64,000 nucleotides of DNA, taken from assembly GCF_947623445.1 (NCBI RefSeq), contig NC_135240.1, positions 27,094,001-27,158,000 on the forward strand, read 5' to 3'. Origin of the DNA: Clavelina lepadiformis (taxonomy: Eukaryota > Chordata > Ascidiacea > Aplousobranchia > Clavelinidae). The stretch's first letter is position 1. Each line of letters starts with the position of its first letter. Below are positions 1-11,221 of the stretch, one piece after another. The translations under genes were made by a program, and so were the position numbers. Under the pieces are notes generated by a model. That model was not told the DNA's origin and did not search any database. It worked only from the letters and a program-made list of their open reading frames with translations.

Positions 1-520
1 CAACAAGAACACTTCTAAATTCGTTTTAGTCCGAGTGTACCAAAAGCACTTCCCAAAACTATCTATTGATTGAAACTCGGCAACTATTTACGCTTTTAAA
101 AATTAAATGTTTGAATGAGATGACCAACGAAAGACAATACAACTTTCTTATTAATATTGCCACAATATTTCTAATTTATATCAATAATTTTTGTTTCATA
201 ATTAGTTTTTGCGATAATATGTTGCAATATTCTCTGTAACTTTTAACTTTTTCATCATCAAAATGCTTTTAAAATTAAGTAGGTTGAACTTCATGTTTAA
301 AGAAACTGGGTGCTTTTATGAACACTTTATGAAATAAATAAGTCTGGCAACTTTGGATAAGTCAGGCGCCGGCAGCTCAGGCAAAGTAGTAAATTCAATT
401 TTAATACGGAATTAGTTAACCTGAGTCCAATCCGACTTTTTCTATTCGATTAGTCATCAAACTGCGTTGTTGGTAGGTTCTAAACCCATAGATTAATTAT
501 ACATTACATGTGATGTAATA
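1..520. other. Gene-free stretch at left edge
   Basis: AT-rich sequence with no convincing open frame, splice-bounded exon, RNA gene or recognisable repeat. It ends where the first copy of a small dispersed transposon begins. Confidence 0.5.
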
Positions 521-529
521 TTAGGGCTA

Positions 530-1017
530 CCATATGTCCTCTTTTAGGAGGATTTGTCCTCTTTTCTAAAGAAAAATGAATTGTCCTCCGAGGACACTGA
601 AAAATGCCCAAATGTTCACCTTTTTTGCATTTTGCGCTTTCTTGCTTATATTTTCAACAGAATTATATGTTTATGTGACTTTTCGGCATGAGGACTAAGT
701 CAAGTCAAATGACTTTTCAGCGACAGCATGAGGTTCAATCATTTTTCTTATCATTGTTTTAATATAGACAAACATAAAATCTAAATAAAGCTAAGCAATA
801 ATGCCAAAGAGGAACACTGTGTTTTCTGATGAACTGCGGCAGAACTATCCTTGTTTCAGAAAAGGACATAATGATTTTGAAGCTGAATGCATTACTTTTG
901 CATATGCGTATAATTATCCAAAAACATGTGATAAATTTTTTAAACGTAAAACTTTATTTGCATTGTACTTGCTGGAGAAATTGTCCTCTTTTTTGGCGAT
1001 GAAAATATGATAGGCCT
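530..1017 (+). mobile_element. Small non-autonomous DNA transposon, copy 1 (ATGTCCTC family)
   Basis: A copy of about 490 bp of an element found again at 9628-10117. The left end reads TAGGGCTACCATATGTCCTC and the right end, read inverted, begins TAGGCCTATCATATTTTC, so the ends form imperfect inverted repeats. At 801-1010 it carries a 69-codon frame starting MPKRNTVFSDELRQ and containing an FEAEC motif. This resembles the start of a BED-like zinc-finger region of hAT-type transposases, and copy 2 keeps a second Cys (AECITC). I infer a deletion derivative of a larger BED-finger transposon. No clear target duplication was seen. Confidence 0.7.
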
Positions 1018-2537
1018 AATTTAAAGCCGTGGCGACCTTTGCTGAAGTTGACTTACAAAGACTTGAAAGATGATTGCGATGATTTCTCGCCATCACCTTT
1101 CAAGTCTAGATCTTGTTTCTTCGACTTCTCGCTGGGATTGGTTGAATCGATGCTTGAGAAATGAGACTTCGATATTTCCAAGTAATCATTGCATGACAAC
1201 GACTTAACCATTAACTACTACACACAGCTGCTTTCCCTGATTATCTGCGCTTATTTTAAACCAAGTCACTGTGACGACAAACTGCTCGGAAATCGAAATC
1301 ATTGCCTGTACATAACCTGAATCTGCAAAACGTCCATTGTGACATCACTAAAATGTCATTTCGCTTTCCCATTTCCGCAGTAGCACAATAGCGGAAACAC
1401 CTACTTGACTTGAGTCGAGAAATAAAATAATCCGACAGGATTCATTCATTGCTCTTTATGTTTTGGCTACAAACGAAAGCCGATGCATTGACCAATCAAA
1501 CCTTTCCAGCACTGTCACGTCACTGTGCTGTGGCGTTCGTGATAATTTAATAATTGCAATAATTTATACAAAATTGGCATTTTGTATGAGTTTTTGTATT
1601 TTCTCCAGTTTAGATAATGTATAATGTTTGCAAAGCTGCGTAGTTCGTGCTAAGCTCTTATTCAAACAAAGAGTTCTAAAACCGACGCTTTGAAGTGTTT
1701 CAAGTAGCATTGTATTTTTACAGTGTAACGTTTTGATGGTACTTGGTCAAAAGCTTCGGTGACAATAGAATAATGTTAGATTTAAATAGGTTACGTAGCA
1801 AAATGCAAAATGACATGTTATTTTCTGATTGGTCAAAAACGAGAGTATAAAAACTACTGTTTGGGTAAAATCGTTCTTCGCTCTACTCTTCTCTCTGAAT
1901 TAGTACTTCTGTTCTGCTGAATTGAAGATTGCTGAATTATTGGGAATTGGAATGATTACTGAATTCGAGTTATAGCTTGGTTTAAATGTGGAAAGATGGT
2001 GTAAATGTTTCTAATTCGATACAACCTATTCGGACAATATAACAATTAGACTTTATGAAGTTGGTGTTGATTTAAGAAGCAATACAGAGACAGTAAACGC
2101 AACGGAGTCAAAGATAATCATTTCGGAGTCAAACAGTAAGACTATCAGGCTTGGCTTCAGGCCAGCCTAAAAGCAATCCACACCATCATTCCCCATAGTG
2201 CAACGAAACAACCAAAGCTTTCCTCATCAACAGTTCGCCGCGAAATAGCATAAAATTATGACGACATAATTGCCCTTAAAACGTGAAATAAAAAATTGAT
2301 CCAATATTTTAAAGATCAAAATCAATGGAGGTCATTTGAGTTAATTGCTGCTGTGACGTGGATTTGTCATGAGCATCGGCTTAACTTGTGATTTGCATTT
2401 CTTGCTACTTCGCCCAAATAAGCAATTGTTTTGTAACCATGACGCAACAGCAGCATAACCATAAATACACTGAACCAAGAAGCAATTAAGGACCACCACG
2501 TGACTGAAGATGCGGTAAAGTGCACCACCAAGCGGTT
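1018..2537. other. Gene-free stretch with one promoter-like spot
   Basis: No exon could be supported. Around 1830-1857 a GATTGGTC (CCAAT-type) site is followed by a TATAAAAA box about 15 bp later, then pyrimidine-rich sequence. This could be a promoter, but no plus-strand gene follows it, so it may be chance or a repeat remnant. The last few hundred bases are the 3' flank of the minus-strand peptidase gene. Confidence 0.35.
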
Positions 2538-5500
2538 CTAATCCTTGGATGCGGTGCTTGTGAGACCTTTCGCGCAGAGGAAGGCGTCTTGCTGCGGGTC
2601 TCGTTTCAAGAACGCTCTCAACATCTCGTTCGCGTCGATGGACCCTCCTGGTTTCAGAATTTTCTCGCGATAATCCCTGCCCACCTCCGCATTCATTATA
2701 CCTTCCGCTTTGAACCTGGATCACATCACGGGTCATTTCACAAAATCACGAGTCAATTGATGAATTCAAATATTATTTCACAAAATCAAGAATTATTTTA
2801 TGAAAGCGACCTTCAATGAATGACCATGGTAAGCACTTGCCTTGTGTAGAACATGTCGAAGCAGAAAACCTTACTCCACAGATAGCCGTAGTACTGGGCG
2901 TCATAGCCGCCTGCGAGGTGGCCGAATGTTGCCGGCATGCAAGTGCCGGGACTCGCCGGGATCTTCAAAAACTCATCACAGGCGTCCGCATAAACCTGAA
3001 CAACCTCCTAATATCTACACCCATTGTGACCTCACCTGCGTGTCGTCAGAGTTGTATGGTGACGTCATAAATTACCTGACAGACGTCGGCCTGATCCCTG
3101 GTGTGGATGTTGAGATCGAGAGTTCCGAGAGTGATTTTTCGAAGGTAGAGGACTCCAGTGTTGGCGTTTCGAGATTTCACCAACAGCTCGATCATCTGAC
3201 TCGGCAATTCGCTGCCGTCCTGGGAGGAAACGCTGAGTCAGCAGAGAAGTTCTTTATCTCAACTCGTCATCAAAGCTTCATTTATGACGTCAATACCTTG
3301 TAGTGCTTCGACATCTTTCTCAGTGGCTCCTCTTCCCAACACCAGTTTTCGAGCATCTGTGACGGCGCTTCCACGAAATCCCGCTCCACGTTCGTTTCGC
3401 TGAACACGGCGTACTCTGTCTACCAACAACAAACTTAAAATTTGAGCAGATATCAAGTTGCCATCCAGCTTTTATAAACACAACATGTGAATACAACGAC
3501 CTGTGCGCAGATCTGATGCATCACGTGACCAAACTCATGAAAGAAGGATTGGACCTCGTCGTGGGTGAGCAGTGACGTGGCGTTTTCAGTCGGTTTTGTG
3601 AAATTTGTTACCATCGCCGCCACCGCTGCAACGACCAAGATAAAACAATGCAGAGCAAATAAAAATAAGGAACGCTGTCGCCATTCTATGACAGTTGAAC
3701 ACGATGTAACCTTCTTAACCATTCACTCACCGAGCTGCCTGCTCCCATCTGCCTTCAAGCAACCGGGAACCAAACCGAAGCAAGCTGCGTGTCCGTACTT
3801 GTCCTCTCGAGGATGAAGATCGAGGAAGAAGTGCCCGAGAAGATGCCCACTTTCTGTATCTCTGACCTCATAAAGGGTGACATCATCATGCCAGATGTGC
3901 GGATTTTTAACCTTCTTGTACCTGGTCACGCATCCGTGGTCAAGTCAAGGCCTTTTATGACATAACAATAAATATTTGTTCGTAATTCTTCTCGCTCACT
4001 TTAATCCGAGCAAATCCTGGTAAATCTCGAGCAATCCCACTGTGACGACATCTAGTGGGAAGTATTCTTTCAGTTTGTTGTGGTCGATTGAGTATTTTTG
4101 CTCCTCGATCTTTGTCATGTAATACCTGGAGCAAAGATGTGGTTTGACATCAGGAGGGAGAATCTCATGGAATGATCTCACATACGAACCTGAGGTCCCA
4201 CATATTAATCTTTCCATCAAATTCTTCTCCGGAGCTCTTTGCCTCCTTCTCTTTAATTCGCAACATCTCTTCAAGATCCGCATCACCAAGAGGCTTCAGT
4301 TTGCCTAAACAGAATATTATAATATTACAGCATGTGAGTAGACGGCACCACAATCATCATTCTAAGGTTGGGGAAAGTCTTTGCACAACTTAAACCCGAC
4401 GATGATTCCTCATCGTTCGAGCCCCAGTTACCAGACTTGTCCTTTGTGCAAGTTCCGATAAATTTACATTTTCATTTTGCTTTTTTTCTGCTTTTGATTA
4501 ATTTTAGAAAATATCGTAGTAAGTGTCACATTGGTGAATTTTCATCACAGAGATGATCTGATCCCAAGGATTCTTACTTGCAAGTGATGAGTAAAATTCC
4601 CGAACGTTGTCTGGATGTTTTGCCATCCTCATGTCGTGGATGAACGCTGCGTGGTTCTCGAATCCCAACAACTTTGCCTTCTCCGCTCTCAGTCGAACCA
4701 ACTCGGACAGTATTGCCGTGTTCTCCTGCAAACAGATTTCATTATTACATCACAGTTTGGTGAAAACGGGAAAAATGTAACAAACACTTTGAGTGGAACT
4801 TCTATGTTGCAACAAAAACGATAAACCGAATTATTTCTCACTTTCTTGCATCGGCTGTTGAACGCGTGTTCCATCACTTTCCTCGTATTCGAGACAGAAC
4901 ATTTTTTCATCAAAGGAAAATAATGAGGGTATTTTAACGTCAATTTGTGTTTGCCCTGGTCACTTTTCTCCAAAGATGTAATAAAATCTGAGCACACAAA
5001 AGCTTTTAGTTTACAGTCGTTCAATGCTTTGTTCATTCATTTAATGACCACCATGGATCAACACTCAGCTCACCTTCAGGCAGACCCTGCAGCTCTGATC
5101 CACTGAACTCGAACGTTTCGTTTTCCTCGTTCAAATTTTTCTGGAAATCGATTCCAATTTCGGAAATTCGTTTTTTGATTGTCTGTTAAAAGAATTAGAA
5201 ATAAGCTTGTGTGTTGGAGATAAATGTCACGATTGTTTATGACGACAGAAAGCAATGGTTTACTTTGATTTTTTCCTGAATGTCTTTTTCAAGATGAAGT
5301 CCATTTCTTCCTCCCAACTTAATCATCCTTTCAATTAGTCTTCTTCCTTCAGTGGAACACATTAAATCTGGGATTTGACTCACGCCCACAACCCTGAACA
5401 TTTAAAACCCTCTTCATTAGTCATCGTTTGAAGTGACAGCATCGACGAAGAAACTTGATGACGGGATTTAATGAACCTGTCGTAGATATCTTGTCTCATG

Positions 5501-5858
5501 CTCAATTCAACCTCAAAATCCGACAATTTTTTATCGGAAGTGGTGCTGGCATCTCGGAGTTCTTTGCATGGGTGAATGTGCTGGTAGAAATCCAAGTTGT
5601 TCCTGAAATATCAACATTTATCAAGAATTGAATGAATGACAGAGGGAACAACGTATGACAAAATTTTGACCTTTCAACAGCAAATGAACAATCTGAGTCA
5701 GCAATGGGTTTAATTGTGTTGTCATAATTGACTTCGTCTAGCGGGATGCTTCCAACTTTATCATATACAGCTCTCGTCACATCAATCAACTTCTCTGTTC
5801 TTGCTGAAATTTCATTGGCCGAACAATCCCAGTTCTGTCCTTGCAATGCTTCAGGCAT
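2538..5858 (-). CDS. THOP1: Thimet oligopeptidase / neurolysin-type M3 metallopeptidase, 14 exons
   Basis: Cytosolic zinc endopeptidase that cleaves short peptides. Exons, minus strand from the start: 5858-5671, 5602-5477, 5393-5264, 5182-5074, 4987-4842, 4725-4578, 4304-4190, 4125-4000, 3921-3731, 3625-3503, 3419-3297, 3219-3076, 2995-2841, 2715-2538. Phases join and the product follows human THOP1/NLN along its length. The zinc motif HEFGH lies in exon 10 and the third zinc ligand in [16 protein letters not shown] of exon 11. Exon 13 has [17 protein letters not shown], the substrate-binding Gly/Tyr loop. The chosen start gives [11 protein letters not shown]; an upstream in-frame stretch to 5975 could add a leader, as in mitochondrial neurolysin. 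The last intron uses a GC donor (GCAAGT). THOP1 and NLN cannot be told apart with certainty here. Confidence 0.93.
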
Positions 5859-7283
5859 CTTCACTGATTGGTTAATATAAGCAGCAGGAATGTTATAAAC
5901 CAACCAGGGCGCTTTGCTATTTCTTGAAACAGATATTGTCGGTCCTATGAGACAGATGCGCTGGTTAATTATCACAAACTTACAAATATTGACTCAAAAG
6001 TATTTCAAGGAATGTTCATCACAGAAACTACAACCCCATATTTGAAATAAACTTATCACATGTGTGGAAAAAGTCTGCAGTCTTACTTAAGACCTCAATT
6101 TACAAATATATTGCTGGACAGCCAAATAAATACCATTTATTCTAGTATGCAAAGTACGATATTAAGATCAGGTTATAAAACTTTGAAAACAACTCAATAT
6201 TTCATATAAATATTACTAATATGGTAACTGACATTGTGGACACGTGAAGCATTTAAGATTAGTTCAATGATTAAGGCGATAACAATAATTAGAAAAAATA
6301 ATGCATGTTATAAAGAGCAACTGCAACTTGTAATTATAGTCGCTTAATCAATTACTTCTGGCGGTTAATTCCTTTTAGTAATAAAATGCCAGAATTATTC
6401 AACCATTTACAGTAATTTCCTGATTTCACAAAATACTTGGCAAAGCATGAAACACTCGTGATCAAAACCGACATCTATTAATATAGCACTAAGCAGATTA
6501 CGACATAACAATACAGAACTGAACGGAGGTAAGATTTCACACCACCTTCTTAGAACAACACATGAAGATGATAGAACGCAAGTGTGAAAACGATTATGTG
6601 CTCAATTCAGGTTTACCTTTGAACTGTCTTGGTGAAATTAAAGTGGGCAGACAGCTTTTGTGCAGGTTTGATGGCGCATTCACTTTATAAAAAATGCAAG
6701 CTGGCCTTAAGATATGTTTGCACCACCGGTACATACTGATACTACCCGAAAAAAATTCAATACTTTACACAATTTGCAACATTTCTTGCTGTTGATAAAA
6801 GACCTGCAAACCTTAACATATTCACTGCAAGTAATGCACAGTGGGAATGGGTCAAAAGCAGCACAAATTTTTAACAAAAACTTCAACTAGTACCAATGCA
6901 TGATAAATTTTGTGAGCAGCGTACAAAGCTATTCTGGCAACTATATACTTAGTTTGCAAGCACGAAGCTGAGTGTTGGTTTGTAAATTTTAGTACATATT
7001 AGATAAGTGCATAGTGATATAAAAATAGCACAAAGACAACACAGTCTGGCTGTTGAAAGAATAAAGAAACATATGATTACATTCAAAGTAAACTATTACA
7101 GATTCATAATTATTTATAAACAAGTCACAGATAAAAAAAGGAGTAACAGGCCTCTATAGGCAATAAAAAAACACAGCAACACGGTGTTTGGTAAGCAAGT
7201 TGCTGTGACATATAAGATGTCGATGCTTATAACACAAACATTACATTGAAATTATGATATCGACATAATGACATTGAAATTCT
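5859..7283. other. Intergenic stretch without recognised genes
   Basis: AT-rich, with no open frame having coding character. It lies upstream of the peptidase gene and downstream of the glycosyltransferase gene (both minus), so it should hold the promoter of the first and the 3' UTR of the second. A leader exon of the peptidase could end near 5960, where the reverse strand has a pyrimidine-CATAG acceptor. Confidence 0.5.
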
Positions 7284-8386
7284 TCACAAACAAACAAATA
7301 AAAACACTGAATAACAAATAGATTTCACAGGTGACGTTCGAAGAAATGTTGAGCTAAGCACTTCAAGCTTGCATAATGACTCGCTTATAGTACGACGACA
7401 GGATAACGCCTGCTCCCCAACCAAAGTGGAATGACAGACTTTCGTGTGGAAGATGTGCACCAGGTCTTCCTGCTTCCACCTCTTCACATCGAGACCGTAT
7501 CTGAGGAGGGAGAGATACATCCTGATGTCTTCCTCCTCCCATTCTTCAATTGTTAAATCAAATCCTCCAGCCTTTAAAAAATCCAACTTATACATACACG
7601 CTATACCAAAGCCATAATCTCGCCAGAATCCTCGATTTTCCTTTAGCAGCAAAGGCGTCTGCTTAATGATGTTCTTTCCATCATTTCTCCCACCATTGCT
7701 ATCCCGGACTTTACGGATCATTTTAAAAAGATTCAAATCGTTTCTGCTTGTGTCATCCATGCAGAGTCTATTAGGGTCATATTGGCTAAACGGTATTGGG
7801 TACCAGACCGTTCTATTTGACTCAACATTGTTCCTGCACTGAGACACCAATTGTTCTGTCACAATCATGTCTATATCCATGAAGAATAGGATGTCGTCAG
7901 ACTCGGGATCCAAGTTGCATCCCAGCTCCTCGAGAGAATTTATGATTATCGCCGTTGGCAACATGATATTGCAGAAGATCAGGGCCGTAGAGCTTATGGT
8001 AACTTTTGAGAAGATGCAAAGCTGCTCGATTTAAGCCGAGTTCATCGTCATTGTCGTTATTTCCAAATAAAATCACAACTAAGAGAACCCGACTCGATTT
8101 TGATTTACGGTTTTGCAGAAATTCTGATTCGTACCTGGACATGAATTGTTCAAGAGCTTGATAGCGGCTGAGCAGAGGAATCACAAAGACAACACGATCG
8201 GCTGAAACTGGTTTATGGCACATCGCACTCTCAGCTACTTCCATTCCAGTTTTAAAATCTTTACTTGAAAGTGATTTATCGAAATCGTTTTCTTTGCAGA
8301 GTAACGAGCCTGGAAGATCAGAAGTCTTCAGAAAAGACTTCAATTTTTGAGACAAACTACTGAGGCTAAACAACCAGGCCAGATCA
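7284..8386 (-). CDS. Chondroitin GalNAc-transferase (CHGN / GT7 family) C-terminal domain, frame broken
   Basis: Golgi glycosyltransferase-type domain of the chondroitin synthase / CSGALNACT family. Visible motifs in order: VVFVIPLLSRYQALEQFM; KFSRGAGMQLG (family FSRG..L..G); FFMDIDM, where D-I-D takes the place of the metal-binding DxD; WYPIPFSQYDP; GFWRDYGFGIACMYK; GGFDLTIEEWEEEDIRMY; and VHIFHTKVC. The match starts near 8300 in one frame and continues from about 7930 in another. The two frames overlap by some 65 bp with no plausible intron, so one base appears lost or gained near 7920-7930. That means a sequencing error, a programmed shift or a pseudogene. No start codon was found: the frame opens at an acceptor-like TTAG near 8387, so membrane-anchor and stem exons probably lie further upstream and were not recognised. 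Confidence 0.75.
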
Positions 8387-9037
8387 CTAATCCTTAATTA
8401 AACCCAATACTCACAGGAGCGTCGAAGTTAATGCATCACATATTTTTATGGGAACACGTACTTCGGATCACCTTCATTTTGAAGGAAACACACCGAAGGT
8501 AATTCTTCACTCGTGGATGCTTGCGAGCTTGAAAACTTGTGACGTTTTAAAACACTTTCAATTTTCCTTCAAGTTTAAACAAAAAATTCTGCCCCAAAAA
8601 CATTCATAAACATCACATAACACATAACTATCATAACATAACAGTGATAAATTGTCAATCATTGTTCCTTCATTATCACCAAATCACTTTTATTACGTTG
8701 TATTTACGTCATATAGCAAATTACCCGGTTGGTCTTCAAGACGAATTTCAAACAATGTTGTAAGTACCAACATGATTGCAGGTGACAGCTTAATGAAGAC
8801 AGATTTGTGGGCAAATTATCATCCGAAACACTATCCGCTGTTTAATTCTCAACCTTCCCATAACTTACGCATAGGTCGACGCATGGGGGCTGCTTGATGC
8901 AGATTCATCTCTCCACCTTTGTTTCCCCATATTTCTGCTAATCTAGATAGATTCTATGACCTAATAAACCTGTGGATTACGTCACCAAGACAATGACTGT
9001 TGCTTTTTGCTGCCTGCGCAACAAACCGCGTCACTGT
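8387..9037. other. Gene-free stretch upstream of the glycosyltransferase exon
   Basis: No clear exon. Any missing 5' exons of the minus-strand glycosyltransferase should lie here or further right, but I could not identify a signal-anchor exon. Confidence 0.4.
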
Positions 9038-9413
9038 GCACCCGATTCGTCTGCTTTCCGCCCATTAAAATGGGTAAAAATGCGGTAATATTTACCATTC
9101 GAATGGCAGGAAGTATGCCTTTCTTACCCTGGCCTAGAGTAAGATATATGCATTTGGAATGGGGAGATGTTTACTTCGGCAGAAATATGGTTTGTGGGGA
9201 AACCCCATTGCTGAAAGCAGGTTCGTTTTAATGGGCGGAAAAATAGACGAATGGGGACAACAAACCATACTTGTGCCGAAGTAAAATTCTCCCCATTCCA
9301 AAGGCATATATCTTTCTCTAGGGTATGAAAGGCATACTTTCAACCATTGGAATGGGAAAAACTTCCCGTACTCTGGATCATTTTAATGGGTGGAAAGTAG
9401 ACGAATGAGGTGC
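9038..9413. repeat. Foldback (inverted-repeat) element
   Basis: The left part begins CACCCGATTCGTCTGC and TTTCCGCCCATTAAAATG. The reverse complement of the right end reads CACCTCATTCGTCTAC then TTTCCACCCATTAAAATG, followed in both arms by a TTCGAATGG / TTCCAATGG-like stretch. An internal copy of the CATTTTAATGGGCGGAAA motif occurs at 9226-9245. The arms cover most of the element, so the DNA could fold into a long imperfect hairpin. This is typical of a foldback MITE. The short open frames inside it are by-products of the repeat. Confidence 0.7.
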
Positions 9414-9627
9414 GTTGTAATGACGTCATCTGATCAATGTGAATTATGTCAGATTAAAAGGTCGAAGAAATTTCCTTTAAATACAAACTTGATACCACCT
9501 TTATGACGCAACAATAAAGTTATTGTTAACAATAAGAGATAAATTCTGGGCAACGATTAATTGCTACGATACCGACAGATCTATTAATTCGTTCATTGAG
9601 GGTTGGATAGTCGAACATGATTTAAAT

Positions 9628-10117
9628 AGGGCTACCATATGTCCTCTTTTAGGAGGATTTGTTCGCTTTTCTAAAGAAAAATGAATTGTCCTCCGAGGAC
9701 AATGAAAAATGCCCAAATGTCCTCCTTTTTTGCATTTGCGCTTTCTTGCTTATATTTTCAACAGAATTATATGTTTATGTGACTTTTCGGCATGAGGCCT
9801 AAGTCAAGTCAAATGACTTTTCAGCGACAGCATGAGGTCTAATCATTTTTCTTATCATTGTTTTAATTTAGAAAAACATAAAATCTAAATAAAGCTAAGC
9901 AATAATGCCAAAGAGGAACACTGTGTTTTCTGATGAACTGCGGCAGAACTATCCTTGTTTCAGAAAAGGACATAATGATTTTGAAGCTGAATGCATTACT
10001 TGTGCATATGTGTATAATTATCCAAAAACATGTGATAAATTCTTTAAACGTAAAACTTTATTTGCATAGTACTTGCTGGAGAAATTGTCCTCTTTTTTGG
10101 CGATGAAAATATGGTAG
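9628..10117 (+). mobile_element. Small non-autonomous DNA transposon, copy 2 (ATGTCCTC family)
   Basis: Same element as 530-1017, same orientation and nearly identical through its length. It keeps the MPKRNTVFSDELRQ frame but reads AECITC where copy 1 reads AECITF, and its frame stops earlier (TAG near 10069). The high identity of the copies implies fairly recent amplification. Confidence 0.75.
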
Positions 10118-11221
10118 GCCCATGTAATATCTATACTAAACCGTAATCAAATGCTTTATATGATGTTTTTTCAGCTTCTAAATAAATTCATAACAAATTA
10201 CCGGGATTTAGAACTATTCCCCGGATAGCTTTCGCGCCATTGGAGTTACCTTATTATTCTTGCTACCTTAACCATTTGCTTTTGCCTGGTTTAGCTTTAT
10301 AAACGCAACCACAACATTTAAGAATTAGACTAGAGCCATCTATTTGTTACATTACGGTAAACGGGTAAAGGTATAGGCAAAAACCGTAATGTAAATGAGA
10401 CTCGAGCGTCGGCTTAAAAATAACAAAATACTGAAACCGCGAACCAGCGTTATGATAGAAATTGAATACATAAACCTGTAATCTTGCGACAACCTGTCTG
10501 AAAGATTGCGGACTGATTCTAGTGCCACCCTTGACTAAAAATAAAGCGGATAAGCTACCCTACAAGCCGACTGCCAAGCATATGTCTTTACGCAGGTATA
10601 GACCCTTTTCCAGTTACCACCCCAAATTTTTTGGGTGGCAAGATTTTTTCAATCACTCATACTTAACACTGAAACTTATCAAGACCCACTTGGATTCTTG
10701 TTTAAATTACAGGCGTTCTGGCCATTGTATCATACTTTACACTACGCCTGACCTGCAAGCTTAGGGCTTTAACGTGTGCAAAGTATTTACATGCTTGCTA
10801 CAGACTGCATTACATCACTTAATCTTTTATGTCACCTGTTGCAATACAACAGTTTAAATCTGTCACAACAAACTTTGTCCAAGATGTTTTTGCGGAGTAT
10901 ACTTTGATGACACTTGTTAAAATTGGAAACATTTTATTTTTGCAAATACATCTGTTTATTTACATTTGTTTTGAATATGTAATATCTCTATTTGTTTTAT
11001 TGATTGCAAAAGTTTGGTAAAACTATTTCCTCCCACCCCAAGTTACAATACCAAAGAGATCCATGTTTGCATTAATGCTTTTTGTTTTTAAATGAAGCTG
11101 GCCACTCTTGTACTCTGTAAATCTTCAATTGTTAACTTACCATAGGTTACATTCTTTTGGTTGTGACTGGTTCCAGTACAAACAAGCCTGCCTGCAGTCA
11201 TATAAAGAAATCATATTAGTG
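10118..11221. other. Gene-free stretch upstream of HPF1
   Basis: No supported exon. A short self-complementary piece, ACCCCAAATTTTTTGGGT, lies near 10619-10636. The right part should contain the HPF1 promoter. The frame of the first HPF1 exon stays open upstream to 11108, but the family match begins at the ATG at 11222. Confidence 0.45.

Noticed and set aside
1833-1857. CCAAT plus TATA promoter
   Set aside because: The spacing is reasonable but no gene follows on the plus strand, so it is only mentioned as promoter-like within a gene-free stretch.
2341-2736. 131-codon minus frame over the end of the peptidase gene
   Set aside because: It is a different frame from the conserved peptidase exon 2715-2538, whose translation matches the family to the stop.
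2842-3303. 153-codon plus frame
   Set aside because: It is antisense to three well-supported peptidase exons and has no homology of its own.
7897-7964. A small intron to reconcile the two glycosyltransferase frames
   Set aside because: The overlap holds no donor and acceptor pair that would join the conserved FSRG and DIDM parts, and any such intron would be far too short.
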